DNA of 64,000 nucleotides from CAJXSN01 sp947492235 (lineage in GTDB: Bacteria > Pseudomonadota > Alphaproteobacteria > Sphingomonadales > Sphingomonadaceae): contig NZ_CP170453.1 in the NCBI RefSeq assembly GCF_042492175.1, positions 1,054,001 to 1,118,000 of the forward strand. The letters run 5' to 3'. Positions 8,017-17,142 of this stretch are shown piece by piece. A program made the position numbers and the translations under genes. The notes beneath the pieces are model-generated. The model was not told where the DNA came from. It was given only the letters and a program-made list of their open reading frames with translations, and searched no databases. Each line of letters opens with the position of its first letter. Position 1 is the first letter of the stretch.

Positions 8017-9006
8017 CTATTCTTCGGGGAGCAACCCGTCCCACGCCAGCTCCATCAGCAGCGTGTTCTGGAATTTGGCGGTGTTGTCGTCGGAGATCAT
8101 CCAGAGGGTCACCGGAAACGAATCGCCCATCACTGCCAGCCCTTCGAAATTGTCGGTCGGCAGCGGCGGCTGGAAGCGCGCGATTTCGGTTCCGCGCCAC
8201 ACGCCATCCTCGCTGATATCCGCCGGATCGGCCACCACAAGGCGCGCTAAAAAGGTCGGCGGCAGGCTGAACGTGTAGGTGCGCATCAGGATCAGCACGC
8301 GGCCATCGGGCAGCGCGGCCATATCGGTGGGCCGGAAGCCCGCAGGCCCCCGAAAATCGAACGCCGTCGCCTTGGCCCCGTCCACCGGATCGCCCTCGAA
8401 CAGCAGGCCATTGCGGTTCTCCTCGTCCCACGCCTCCGACCCCTCGGCCAGCACGATGAACCGTCCATCGGGCAGCCGCACCAGCGATTCGGGCCCCTTG
8501 TTCGCGGGCCAGTCTTCCAGTGCTTCGGGCTCAGCCGCATCTCCGGCAGACACCTCGTCGGCATAGCGGACGATTGTATTGAGATATTCGTATGCCGCCC
8601 AGACTCGCCCGCTCGCAGGGTCGATTGTCAGCGCTTCCAGATCAATGCTGATCTTGTCATCCAGCGGGTCCTGTCCGCCAAACGGTGTCATTCTGCCAGC
8701 GACCGGAGCGCCATCCGCCAGCGTGATGCGCAGCGCCGCCCCCTTGTCACTTCCCGACAACAGATCGCCACCGGGCAGCGCGACCAGCCCGGAATAGCCG
8801 CCGAACAGCGAATGGCGGCTGCTCAGCTTCCACACCGCCCGCACCTCCAGCGCTCCGATGCGCGACTGGTCCACAGGGACGCGCGTAGCGACAAGTCCGG
8901 CATCCAGCACGGCAGCCGGACGCGGACTGCGCACCCATGTGCCGGGCGCAAGAGCCAGCGCCACCCAGGCCAGCAGGATCAGTTTTTTCAGGGAAGGGCG
9001 TTTCAC
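8017..9006 (-). CDS. Esterase-like phytase-family exported protein
   Basis: A 329-residue protein with an N-terminal basic-hydrophobic export or anchor segment (KRPSLKKLILLAWVALALAP). The rest resembles the 'esterase-like activity of phytase' family (PF13449): GYSGLVALPGG, a long beta-propeller-like body with SIDLEALTID, GPESLVRLPDGRF, and DNFEGLAVM near the end. Start: GTG 9006 has AAGGGGG six bases upstream and leads straight into the export segment; the frame reaches 9102 with an alternative ATG at 9072. The enzymatic substrate is not known for most members. Divergent from the next gene. Confidence 0.82.
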   Translation of the reverse strand: MKRPSLKKLILLAWVALALAPGTWVRSPRPAAVLDAGLVATRVPVDQSRIGALEVRAVWKLSSRHSLFGGYSGLVALPGGDLLSGSDKGAALRITLADGAPVAGRMTPFGGQDPLDDKISIDLEALTIDPASGRVWAAYEYLNTIVRYADEVSAGDAAEPEALEDWPANKGPESLVRLPDGRFIVLAEGSEAWDEENRNGLLFEGDPVDGAKATAFDFRGPAGFRPTDMAALPDGRVLILMRTYTFSLPPTFLARLVVADPADISEDGVWRGTEIARFQPPLPTDNFEGLAVMGDSFPVTLWMISDDNTAKFQNTLLMELAWDGLLPEE

Positions 9007-9162
9007 GAATTCCCCCTTAGGCGAAGGGGGGCTGCGTTCAATGCCTAGCTGCACACCGGCGTGCGCGCCCATGACCCCGCCAGTGAGCCCGCGCGCGACC
9101 ATACACTTGTCATGCAGACACAGAGGGCTAGTATCGCCGCTCTTCAGCCAAACGAGGTTCTC

Positions 9163-9726
9163 ATGTCCGCCCGCATCCTGTCTCGCCTACCGTCACGCTT
9201 TGCCCGCGTAACCTGCCTTCCCGCCGCTTTTGCTCTTGGCATCGCTGCGCCCGCTTTGGCGCAGGACGACGAGGATGGGCCGGATACTCCTGAAGCGGTG
9301 CAGAAACTGTATGATTGCCGCGCTGTCGCCGATCCGATGGAGCGGCTGGCCTGCTATGACGCGCAGGTCGCGGTAATCGAGGCGGGCGAGGAATCGGAAG
9401 AGCTGGTCTTTGCCGACAAGGGCCAGATCCGCGAAGCACGGCGTGGCCTGTTCGGCCTGTCACTCCCGCGTATTCGCCTGTTCGACGGCGGTGAGGAGGA
9501 CGAGTTCAGCGAAATCACCACCACCATCACCCGCGCGACGCGGCGCGGCGACGGCAGCTGGTTTTTCGAAATGGAAGACGGCGCAAGCTGGGTCCAGAAC
9601 GACACTTTCCGGATCTACAGCGACATCAAGCCGGGCACCGAGGTCACGATCAAAAAGGGCGCGCTGAGCAGCTATTCGGCGAAGATCGGCAATAAGCGGG
9701 CCATCAAGGTGAAGCGCGTTCAGTAA
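9163..9726 (+). CDS. Exported protein of unknown function with a DCR...RLACYDA motif
   Basis: A 187-residue protein with a signal peptide ending near ALAQ (residue 33). The mature part begins with an acidic patch, then a Cys-containing motif LYDCRAVADPMERLACYDA, and ends with a beta-rich domain (GSWFFEMEDGASWVQNDT, IKVKRVQ). I know the motif as recurrent in small periplasmic proteins of sphingomonads but without an assigned role. ATG 9163 has GAGG five bases upstream and a proper signal peptide; the frame back to 9061 has neither. Confidence 0.85.
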   Translation: MSARILSRLPSRFARVTCLPAAFALGIAAPALAQDDEDGPDTPEAVQKLYDCRAVADPMERLACYDAQVAVIEAGEESEELVFADKGQIREARRGLFGLSLPRIRLFDGGEEDEFSEITTTITRATRRGDGSWFFEMEDGASWVQNDTFRIYSDIKPGTEVTIKKGALSSYSAKIGNKRAIKVKRVQ

Positions 9727-9759
9727 GGCGCGCTTCCCCGCATCGGGGCCCTGCCAGGC

Positions 9760-10677
9760 CTAGGGCATCGGGCCGGTAAACAGCAGCGGATCGAGCCGCG
9801 CGTCGTGCCATTTCAGGCTCCAGTGCAGATGCGGCCCGGTGGCGCGGCCCGATGCACCGACATCGCCGATATGCTGGCCCTGCTTCACGGCTTGCCCTTC
9901 CTCGACCACAATCCGTGACGCATGCAGAAACGCGCTGTTCAGCCCTGCGCCGTGATCGATGATGATCAGATTGCCTTCCAGGCTGAAGCCATTGCGGGCC
10001 AGCACCACCACGCCATCCGCCGGGGCGACAAATGGCACGCCATTGCCGGGTGCGATGTCGATGCCGGAGTGATAGCTGCCCGGTTCGCCGCGATAGATTC
10101 GCTGGCGGCCGAAACGGCCCGAAATCCGCCCGGTGACCGGCCATACGAAGTCCTGGATCCAACCCATCGCGCCCGTTTCTTTCGCGCGCGCGCCTTGAAT
10201 CGCGTTCCACTCCGGCTCGCGCTTCTTCCACCAAGCTTCGCTGGTGCCGCCACCGCGCTTGGCGACATTGACGCGCTCGATCTGCCAGCTGCGCGGGCTG
10301 ACCGTAACGGGTGTGCTGACCTGCCCGCCGTCGGCCATGACCGTGTGGAGGAAGACTTGCGCGCCCTCGTCACGGTCGAACGCGGCGAAGAAGTTACCAT
10401 TCTCGTCGATCTCCAGCGGGGTATCGCCCAGCCGCGCCGAAACGGTATTCATGGGGACAGTGCCGCGGACAAACCCGCCCTGCGTCAATTCGCCCTGAAG
10501 GCCGATGATCTGGGGTGTCTGCACCGCTGCCGCAGTCGGAGCGGCAAGCGTTTCAGGCATAGGCTGCGCCGTTTCGGCGCTGGCGATTGCCTCGTCTTCC
10601 GCATTGGCAGCGTTGCAAGCCGCCAGCAGAGCCACAGCCGACGCTGCGGACACGGCGGAGGAAAGAAGGCGCATCAT
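9760..10677 (-). CDS. M23-family murein hydrolase-like lipoprotein
   Basis: A 305-residue lipoprotein: lipobox ALLAAC with Cys21, a linker, then a C-terminal LytM/M23 domain with HSGID (first zinc His and Asp) and GPHLHW (HxH) motifs. All four zinc residues expected for an active endopeptidase appear present. Members cut cross-links in peptidoglycan or regulate amidases. Start: ATG 10677 follows GGAGG and overlaps the stop of the DUF2093 gene (ATGA), so the genes are translationally coupled; ATG 10674 is an alternative. It is the last gene of an xseA-DUF2093-M23 operon. Confidence 0.9.
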   Translation of the reverse strand: MMRLLSSAVSAASAVALLAACNAANAEDEAIASAETAQPMPETLAAPTAAAVQTPQIIGLQGELTQGGFVRGTVPMNTVSARLGDTPLEIDENGNFFAAFDRDEGAQVFLHTVMADGGQVSTPVTVSPRSWQIERVNVAKRGGGTSEAWWKKREPEWNAIQGARAKETGAMGWIQDFVWPVTGRISGRFGRQRIYRGEPGSYHSGIDIAPGNGVPFVAPADGVVVLARNGFSLEGNLIIIDHGAGLNSAFLHASRIVVEEGQAVKQGQHIGDVGASGRATGPHLHWSLKWHDARLDPLLFTGPMP

Positions 10678-10877
10678 TCGGCCTCCAGCAGACGTTTCGT
10701 GGCGATCTCGCACGACGCATAGGCTTCCTGATGCTCGGCGCTCCAATAGCGCAAATCTTCGAGCGCAATCAGTTCGCCGCTGACCGCGCAGGCGACATGG
10801 CGTCCGGCTTTCAACACGCGGAAAGAGCTGGCTTCGTAGCGGAGTGTGGCGAGCTGGTCGCCGGAGGACATCAACAT
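10674..10877 (-). CDS. DUF2093 domain protein
   Basis: A 67-residue protein matching DUF2093, a short alphaproteobacterial family: FRVLKAGRHVACAVSG, then LEDLRYWSAEHQEAYAS. Function unknown. It lies between xseA (24 bases upstream) and the M23 lipoprotein (ATGA overlap), so all three are probably cotranscribed. Confidence 0.88.
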   Translation of the reverse strand: MLMSSGDQLATLRYEASSFRVLKAGRHVACAVSGELIALEDLRYWSAEHQEAYASCEIATKRLLEAE

Positions 10878-10901
10878 GGCAGTGCCTTTAGCAATCGGTT
10901 T

Positions 10902-12383
10902 TCAATCGAACAAACCCTGCTGCGCGTCGCTGACTGCAGGCGGTTTGCGTTTGGCCTTGGTCTTGCGCTGAGGGCGCGGCGCATGAGCAGGCGGTGTATT
11001 CCCAGTCCCTACAGCAAGAACCCCGTCTGCAAACTGAATGGACAGCGCCTCCGCCGCCTCGGCCTGCGCCTTGCGCGGCAGCAATTTGCCCTCGCCGTCA
11101 TGCACCAGCGCATAGCCGCGCCGCAGCGGAGCTTCGTAATCATAGGTCGCCAGCAGGCGGCTCATGCCCTCCAGCCGCTCGGTACTGCGCTGCAACTGCG
11201 CCTCGAGCGGGCGGCTGGTGAAGCGCACTGCCGACAGAGCGCGGCCTGCGTCCTCCAGCTTTCGGTCGAGCAAACGGCGGGTAAACCGCGCCTGCACCTG
11301 GCCCAAATTTTCCCGACCCTTGCCAGCACGGTCTTTCAGGCCCCGCCTGAGCCTCTCGGTCAGATCATCCAGCCTTTGCGCCTGCGGTTGAAGCAATGCG
11401 TCTAGGGTGGGCATGCGCTGTACGCGCGCCTCCAGCCGCTCCCGCCCCAGAGCAACCGGCCGCAAGACACTTCGCTGCTGCCGCGCCCCGAAATCGCTGA
11501 GCGTTGCGGCGAGTTCAGCCCGCACCGGCACCGCCATCTCTGCGGCGGCCGTGGGAGTAGGTGCCCGGCGGTCGGCGGCATAGTCGGCCAGCGTGGTATC
11601 GGTTTCGTGGCCCACCGCGCTGATCACGGGGATCGGCGATTCGGCGATGGCGCGGACCACCTGTTCTTCGTTGAAGCTCCACAAATCCTCGATCGAGCCG
11701 CCGCCGCGCGCGACTATCAGCAGATCGGGCCGCGCGATGGGACCACCTTTTGCGATTGCGCCAAAGCCGCGAATGGCCGCCGTCACCTGATCGGCCGCGC
11801 TTGGCCCCTGCACCAGAACCGGCCAGACGACGACATGGGTGGGGAACCGGTCAGCCAGACGGTGCAGGATATCACGGATCACCGCTCCGGTCGGCGAAGT
11901 CACCACGCCGATGGTGCGCGGCAGAAAAGGTAGCGCCCGCTTCCTCTCGCGGGCAAACAGCCCCTCCGCCTCCAGCCGCAGACGGGTTTTCTCCAGCAAA
12001 GCCAGCAGCGCGCCCTCGCCCGCCAGCTCCATCCGGTCCATCACGATCTGGTATTTGCTGCGCCCGGGATAGGTCGTCAGCTTGCCGCTGGCGATCACTT
12101 CCAGCCCGTCCTCCGGCTGGAACGGCAACCGCCCGGCATTGCCGCGCCACATGACGCCGTCAATCACCGCCTTTTCATCCTTCAGGCTGCAATAGAGATG
12201 CCCCGAAGCCGCCCGCTTCACACCTGACAACTCACCGCGCAGCCGGACGAAACCGAACTGCTCCTCCACCGTGCGTTTGAGGCGCGCCGACAATTCGGAC
12301 ACGCCCACAGGCTCGGCGTTGTCGCCGGTGCGACCCTTCGCTACGAGACCCGAATTGTCATCACTGTCGTAAGGTTGGGCCAT
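10902..12383 (-). CDS. xseA: Exodeoxyribonuclease VII large subunit
   Basis: A 493-residue XseA, the catalytic subunit of the nuclease that degrades single-stranded DNA, with XseB as partner (not in the window). Visible parts: N-terminal OB-fold (VRLRGELSG), the GVVTSPTGAVIRDI segment, the RGGGSIEDLWSFNEE motif, the HETDTTLADYAADRRAPTPTAAAE region (shown in parts: ISAVGHETDTT and RRAPTPTAAAE), then a long helical C-terminal region. Start ATG 12383 is chosen for homology (family N terminus) and an AGGA 9 bases upstream; the frame extends to 12731 but lies inside purD on the other strand. Its start codon overlaps that of purD head-to-head. Confidence 0.94.
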   Translation of the reverse strand: MAQPYDSDDNSGLVAKGRTGDNAEPVGVSELSARLKRTVEEQFGFVRLRGELSGVKRAASGHLYCSLKDEKAVIDGVMWRGNAGRLPFQPEDGLEVIASGKLTTYPGRSKYQIVMDRMELAGEGALLALLEKTRLRLEAEGLFARERKRALPFLPRTIGVVTSPTGAVIRDILHRLADRFPTHVVVWPVLVQGPSAADQVTAAIRGFGAIAKGGPIARPDLLIVARGGGSIEDLWSFNEEQVVRAIAESPIPVISAVGHETDTTLADYAADRRAPTPTAAAEMAVPVRAELAATLSDFGARQQRSVLRPVALGRERLEARVQRMPTLDALLQPQAQRLDDLTERLRRGLKDRAGKGRENLGQVQARFTRRLLDRKLEDAGRALSAVRFTSRPLEAQLQRSTERLEGMSRLLATYDYEAPLRRGYALVHDGEGKLLPRKAQAEAAEALSIQFADGVLAVGTGNTPPAHAPRPQRKTKAKRKPPAVSDAQQGLFD

Positions 12384-13653
12384 GAATATCCTGCTGATCG
12401 GTTCGGGCGGGCGCGAGCATGCGCTGGCGTGGAAGCTGGCGCAATCCCCGTCCTGCACCAAACTGTTCGCCGCGCCCGGCAATCCGGGCATTGCGCAAGA
12501 AGCGGAGCTGATCGATCTGAACGCGGGCGACCACGCCGCCGTGGTCGGGTTCTGCTCGGCACACAATGTCGAGCTGGTTGTCATCGGGCCGGAAGCGCCT
12601 CTGGTCGCCGGACTGGGCAATGATTTGCGCGCGGCAGGCATCGCGGTCTTCGGCCCCGACAAGACCCCTGCCCAGCTGGAGGGGTCCAAGGGCTTTACCA
12701 AGGATTTGTGCGCTCGCGCCGATATCCCCACCGGAGGCTATGTCCGCACTGCCACGCTCGCTGACGCGACAGCCGCGCTGGATAACTTCACTGCGCCTTT
12801 CGTGCTCAAGGCCGATGGTCTGGCGGCGGGCAAGGGCGTGGTGATTGCCCCGACGCGCGAAGAGGCCGAGGCCGCGCTTGCCGATATGTTTGGCGGGCAA
12901 TTTGGCGAAGCGGGCGCAGAGGTAGTGATCGAGGAATTTCTGGACGGGGAAGAGGCGAGCTTCTTCGCTTTGACCGATGGCAAGACGGTCCTCCCCTTCG
13001 GTACAGCGCAGGATCACAAGCGCGTGGGCGAAGGGGACACCGGGCCGAACACCGGCGGAATGGGCGCCTACTCCCCCGCGCCGGTGCTGACAGAAGAATT
13101 GCAGGCCTGCGTGATGCGCGACATTGTCCAGCCCACGGTCGACACACTGCGTGAAGAGGGCACGCCCTATTCCGGTGTGCTCTATGCCGGGCTGATGCTG
13201 ACCGCTGGAGGTCCCAAACTGATCGAATACAATGCGCGCTTCGGCGATCCGGAATGCCAAGTCCTGATGATGCGGCTGGAGGAAGATCTTGCCGCGCTGA
13301 TGCTCGCTTGCGCGGGCGGGACGCTGGGCGAATGGAGCGAAGCGAAGTTCTCCGACCAAACGGCGCTGACCGTCGTGATGGCCGCCAAAGGCTATCCCGG
13401 CACCCCGGAAAAGGGCGGCGTGATCGATCTGGGATCAGCCGAAGCGGATGGCGCGAAAGTCTTTCATGCAGGGACGAGACTGGATGGCGACCAGCTCGTC
13501 GCCAATGGCGGCCGCGTGCTCAACGTCACGGCGATGGGCGGGAGTGCGACCGGGGCAAAGGACGCAGCATATCAGGCCGTGGATGCCATCTCGTTCGAGA
13601 GCGGCTTCTGCAGGAGGGATATTGGCTGGCGCGAAGTTGAGCGGGAGACATAG
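12382..13653 (+). CDS. purD: Phosphoribosylamine-glycine ligase
   Basis: A 423-residue ATP-grasp enzyme for the second step of purine synthesis, joining phosphoribosylamine and glycine. The N terminus MNILLIGSGGREHALAWK is the classic PurD start. Other signatures: GPEAPLVAGL, LKADGLAAGKGV, EEFLDGEEAS, NTGGMGAYSP and YNARFGDPECQ. Length is normal. ATG 12382 shares two bases with the opposing xseA start codon, so the promoter must lie within xseA. An inverted-repeat element follows the stop. The last ten or so residues (RRDIGWREVERET) are also typical. Confidence 0.97.
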   Translation: MNILLIGSGGREHALAWKLAQSPSCTKLFAAPGNPGIAQEAELIDLNAGDHAAVVGFCSAHNVELVVIGPEAPLVAGLGNDLRAAGIAVFGPDKTPAQLEGSKGFTKDLCARADIPTGGYVRTATLADATAALDNFTAPFVLKADGLAAGKGVVIAPTREEAEAALADMFGGQFGEAGAEVVIEEFLDGEEASFFALTDGKTVLPFGTAQDHKRVGEGDTGPNTGGMGAYSPAPVLTEELQACVMRDIVQPTVDTLREEGTPYSGVLYAGLMLTAGGPKLIEYNARFGDPECQVLMMRLEEDLAALMLACAGGTLGEWSEAKFSDQTALTVVMAAKGYPGTPEKGGVIDLGSAEADGAKVFHAGTRLDGDQLVANGGRVLNVTAMGGSATGAKDAAYQAVDAISFESGFCRRDIGWREVERET

Positions 13654-13685
13654 GGGAAGACTTCCCCGAGCGCCGTCAAGCATCT

Positions 13686-13762
13686 CGTCACCCCCGCGAA
13701 TGCGGGGGCCTAGGGCAGATTGGCTCAAGGTCACTCTTGGTCCCCGCTTTCGCGGGGATGAC
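13686..13762. repeat. Inverted-repeat element after purD
   Basis: Left arm CGTCACCCCCGCGAATGCGG (from 13686) and right arm ending TTTCGCGGGGATGACG (to 13762) are imperfect reverse complements of about 25 bases; each arm is itself a hairpin (13691-13708 and 13741-13758). The GTCATCCCCGCG type is widespread in alphaproteobacterial genomes. It sits between convergent purD and the kinase gene and may help end transcription. Confidence 0.7.
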
Positions 13763-13775
13763 GGAGGGCGGGCTC

Positions 13776-14771
13776 CTACCCCGATTTCTCCGTCATCAGA
13801 GCCTGCATGTCGACTTCGGGGCGCGGGCCGATGTGGCTGATGACTTCGGCGGCGGCGATCGCGCCGCGTTTCAGGCAGGTTTCGAGCGGCAGGCCCTTGA
13901 CATGGCCTGACAGGAAACCGGCGGCGAACTGGTCCCCTGCGCCGGTGGTATCGACCACCTTGGCGACCGGCTCGGCCGCTACTTCGGCGCGCTCTTCGTC
14001 AGCGATGGCGACCGCGCCATGCTCGCCTTTGGTTGCCACCAGCACGGGGACCTTCCCGGACAGGGACGCCAGTCCGTCTTCGAAATCGTCCTTGCCGGTC
14101 AGCGTCGCGAGCTCGCTTTCATTGACGAACAGGATGTCGATCACGCCATCCTCTATCATCGCGCGGAAATCATCACCGTGCCGGTCGATCACGAAGCTTT
14201 CGCTCGCGGTGAAAGCCACTTTGCGCCCAGCACCGCGGGCCACGTCGATGGCGCGGCGCATCGCCTTGCGCGGCTCTTCCGGATCCCACAGATAGCCTTC
14301 GAGATAGAGGATAGCCCCGTCCGCGATTACGCTTTCGTCCAGTGCGCTGGCCGGCAGGAACTGGCCTGCGCCCAGAAAGGTGTTCATCGTGCGCTCGCCA
14401 TCTGGCGACACGAAAATCAGGCAGCGGCCCGTGGGCGGATCGTCCTGCCGGGCGGGCGTATCGAAAGCGATACCGGCCGACCGGATATCATGCGCGAAGA
14501 CTTGCCCGAACTGGTCGTCCGCGACCTGCCCGATAAAGGCGCATTTGGTGCCGAGACTTGCCAGACCTGCCAGCGTGTTGGCCGCGCTGCCACCCGACTT
14601 CTCGGTCGCCGGGCCCATCGCTTCGTAAAGCTTGTCTGCGCCATCCGCATCGACCAGCGACATGCCTCCGCGCGCGAGCCCCAATTCCTCGATCACCGCA
14701 TCTTCGCAGGGCGCGAGGATATCGACAATGGCGTTGCCGATGGCGACAACGTCGTATTTCGGATTGGTCAT
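13776..14771 (-). CDS. PfkB-family carbohydrate kinase, adenosine kinase type
   Basis: A 331-residue ribokinase-fold kinase. GNAIVDIL near the start and the GGSAANTLAGLASLG segment are typical of bacterial adenosine kinase-like PfkB proteins; the C-terminal signature DTTGAGDQFAAGFLSG holds the catalytic Asp and anion hole. It probably phosphorylates adenosine (purine salvage), fitting neither more nor less with purD nearby. It is convergent with purD and divergent from the CysZ-like gene. Other PfkB substrates cannot be excluded from sequence alone. Confidence 0.9.
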   Translation of the reverse strand: MTNPKYDVVAIGNAIVDILAPCEDAVIEELGLARGGMSLVDADGADKLYEAMGPATEKSGGSAANTLAGLASLGTKCAFIGQVADDQFGQVFAHDIRSAGIAFDTPARQDDPPTGRCLIFVSPDGERTMNTFLGAGQFLPASALDESVIADGAILYLEGYLWDPEEPRKAMRRAIDVARGAGRKVAFTASESFVIDRHGDDFRAMIEDGVIDILFVNESELATLTGKDDFEDGLASLSGKVPVLVATKGEHGAVAIADEERAEVAAEPVAKVVDTTGAGDQFAAGFLSGHVKGLPLETCLKRGAIAAAEVISHIGPRPEVDMQALMTEKSG

Positions 14772-14919
14772 GGGGGCGGTCTTCCGGTTGTTTGTGCGGG
14801 GAGTAAATATGAGCGCCTGCCCCTAGCGGGCGGGGCTCTGTTCGCCAAGTCTCAGCGGTCTAACATGTATGGCTACCAGCAATTGACATTAGACGCGGCG
14901 CCCACGATGCGCTGCCTGC

Positions 14920-15612
14920 ATGGTGTCGCTTCCAGCCTCCCTCGCCCGCGCCGCGCGGCAATTGGCCGATCCCGCCATTGTGCGGGTTCTGGTGAAGAGC
15001 ATGGTCGCAACGCTGGGGGTGTTTGCCGCGTTGGGCGTGGCTCTTTACGCCGTGCTTCACCTGTTGCTGGCAGAAGCAGGATGGGCCCCGGTCAACGGTG
15101 CAATGGTCGTGCTGACGCTGGCCGCGACCATCCTGCTGGGATGGCTGCTGTTCCGCATCGTGGCGCTTGCGGTGATCCAGTTCTTCGCGGAGGACATCAT
15201 CCGCGCGGTCGAGGCGCGGTACTATCCCGGCGCGGCGCACACCGCGCGCACGCTTACCTTTCGCGAAAGCCTGAAGGACGGGGCCCGCGCAGGCCTGCGG
15301 GCGCTGGGTGTCAATCTGCTGATCCTGCCGGTCGCGCTCGCCCTGCTGTTCACCGGCATCGGCACCGTGGCGCTGTTCTGGGCGGTTAATGCGTGGCTGC
15401 TGGGCCGCGATCTGCAAGAGCTGGCATGGGCGCGGCACCGCCATGACCGGACCGAGCCTGCGCCAATCGGCGGCGGAACGCGCTTCCTGCTCGGCGGAGC
15501 GATTGCAGCCCTGTTCACAGTGCCTTTCCTAAACCTGCTGGCCCCTGTAATCGGGGCCGCCGCCGCCACCCATCTGGTGCAATCGGGCAGGACCGGGAGA
15601 AACGAAGCATAA
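14920..15612 (+). CDS. EI24/CysZ-like membrane protein
   Basis: A 230-residue integral membrane protein with about four hydrophobic segments (near 26-48, 58-85, 125-150 and 185-215) and the EI24-type pattern of a conserved WLLGRDLQELA stretch. CysZ of enterobacteria is a sulfate permease; the alphaproteobacterial relatives are only loosely related, so transport of sulfate is not established. Overlaps the next gene's start by one base (TAATG), indicating an operon. Confidence 0.82.
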   Translation: MVSLPASLARAARQLADPAIVRVLVKSMVATLGVFAALGVALYAVLHLLLAEAGWAPVNGAMVVLTLAATILLGWLLFRIVALAVIQFFAEDIIRAVEARYYPGAAHTARTLTFRESLKDGARAGLRALGVNLLILPVALALLFTGIGTVALFWAVNAWLLGRDLQELAWARHRHDRTEPAPIGGGTRFLLGGAIAALFTVPFLNLLAPVIGAAAATHLVQSGRTGRNEA

Positions 15613-16061
15613 TGCGCACACTCATTGCCCTTTCCCTGATGCCTTTCGCCGCTGCCTGCGCGACGACTGTCCCGCCCGGCCAGACAGGCACAGCAAGTGC
15701 GCCCACGGCCCAGCCGGGCAATCCCACACCCCGCGTCAGCGTGCCGGTGCCGAGCACACGGCCCACAGCGCCAGTGGGCGCGTTCATTCCGCCCCGGGTG
15801 ATGAATGTGCCCGGTCTGGAGGGCGTAATCGGCCAGTCCGCTGCAGGCTTGCAGGCGCAATTCGGCCCGCCGCGGCTCGACGTGGTGGAAGGCGATGTGC
15901 GCAAATTGCAATTTGCCGGCGAGCCCTGTGTGCTCGACGTCTACCTCTATCCCGCACGGCCCGGAGCGGAGCCCACCGCCACCTATGTCGATGCGCGGCG
16001 CAGTTCCGATGCGCTGGACGTGGACCGCGCCGCGTGCGTCCGGGCGCTGAAGGGCATCTGA
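15612..16061 (+). CDS. Lipoprotein of unknown function
   Basis: A 149-residue protein with a lipobox (FAAAC, Cys16) and a Thr/Pro/Ala-rich linker to about residue 60, then a small globular domain with QFGPPRLDVVEGD and the VLDVYLYP strand, which recalls SmpA/BamE-like folds but is not diagnostic. Translationally coupled to the CysZ-like gene (TAATG). I do not assign a function. Confidence 0.82.
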   Translation: MRTLIALSLMPFAAACATTVPPGQTGTASAPTAQPGNPTPRVSVPVPSTRPTAPVGAFIPPRVMNVPGLEGVIGQSAAGLQAQFGPPRLDVVEGDVRKLQFAGEPCVLDVYLYPARPGAEPTATYVDARRSSDALDVDRAACVRALKGI

Positions 16062-16143
16062 GCCTCGGGGGTAACACCGAATTAACGATGTTCTGCGAAG
16101 GCTGTGGGGAAACAGAACCACAGGTCTTGGGGACCCCCTTCGC

Positions 16144-17091
16144 ATGAATATGCAATTTTCAGAGCTTGCCCGCGCCGTTGCCGCCGATCGCCATGTGTCG
16201 CCGGAGGAAATCCTCTCGCTGCGCCGTCTGGGTTGGGGCGACGGGCTTATTACCCGCGAAGAGGCCGAAGCGATCTTTGCCATCAATCACCAGATTGACG
16301 ATCCCGACCGCGAATGGGTCGATTTCTTTGTCGAAGCGCTGACCGAATTCGTTCTCAACGGCACCGAGCCCAAGCATATGTGCGATGCCGAAGAGGCCGA
16401 TTGGCTAATCGCCCAGCTGGACGCCGATGGCCAGTTGGAAACGATGGCCGAACTGGAACTGATGGTCCGCGTGGTCGAACGCGCGCAGAACGTTCCCGAA
16501 GCGCTCAAAACCTATACGCTGCACCAGATTCAGGAAGCTGTGCTGAGCGGCACTGGCCCGACCCGCTGCGGCGGAGAGCTGTCCGCCACCCATATCAGCA
16601 CCGCTGAATGCCGCCTGCTGCGCCGGGTGATCTTCGCCAGCGGAGGCTACGGCCCCGCCGCTGTCACCCGCCACGATGCGGAGATGCTGTTCCGGATCAA
16701 GGACGCGACGCTGGGCAACGCGAACGCGCTGGAATGGGGTCCGCTGTTTGTGGACGGGATCGCCAATTATCTGAAAGGCTTTGGCTTCAAGAACGCCCAG
16801 ATCAGCCATGGGCGGATGAAGGAGTTGGAAGCCTTCATGAATGACAATCGCGCGAATGTCGGCCGCTTCATGGGCGCGATGGTTCGCGAAATGCCGCAGG
16901 CGCAGAACCATTTCGGAAAAATCTTCGGGCGCAAACAGGGTTCAGGCTCGCCCGATTACACCGCTCAGGCGGCCTCCGGCGAACTGGTCACCGGCGACGA
17001 AAAGGCCTGGCTCGACAACATGATCGAAGCCGATGGCGAACTGGATGTGCTCGAGCGCGAATTGCTCGACCGGCTGAAATCGGAAGACTGA
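16144..17091 (+). CDS. Protein with two internally duplicated helical modules (TerB-like), unknown function
   Basis: A 315-residue soluble protein without signal or membrane segments. Two modules repeat: A1 (about 17-71, HVSPEEILSLRR, then ITREEAEAIFAIN and WVDFFVEALTEF) matches A2 (about 149-210, HISTAECRLLRR, VTRHDAEMLFRIK, WGPLFVDGIANY); B1 (80-112, DAEEADWLIAQLDADGQLET) matches B2 (280-311, TGDEKAWLDNMIEADGELDV). The short acidic-helical repeats recall TerB/EF-hand-like tellurite-resistance domains, but I cannot confirm this. Monocistronic, start after CTTGGGGACC. Confidence 0.85.
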   Translation: MNMQFSELARAVAADRHVSPEEILSLRRLGWGDGLITREEAEAIFAINHQIDDPDREWVDFFVEALTEFVLNGTEPKHMCDAEEADWLIAQLDADGQLETMAELELMVRVVERAQNVPEALKTYTLHQIQEAVLSGTGPTRCGGELSATHISTAECRLLRRVIFASGGYGPAAVTRHDAEMLFRIKDATLGNANALEWGPLFVDGIANYLKGFGFKNAQISHGRMKELEAFMNDNRANVGRFMGAMVREMPQAQNHFGKIFGRKQGSGSPDYTAQAASGELVTGDEKAWLDNMIEADGELDVLERELLDRLKSED

Positions 17092-17142
17092 TACGAAGGT
17101 CTGGCCGAACCGGAAACGGGCTTCCGCCCCCGGCAACCCGAC

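Noticed and set aside
14019..15389. 456-codon plus-strand frame overlapping the adenosine kinase gene and the CysZ-like gene
   Set aside because: Runs antisense to the kinase and in another frame through the membrane-protein gene; repetitive Arg/Ala composition.
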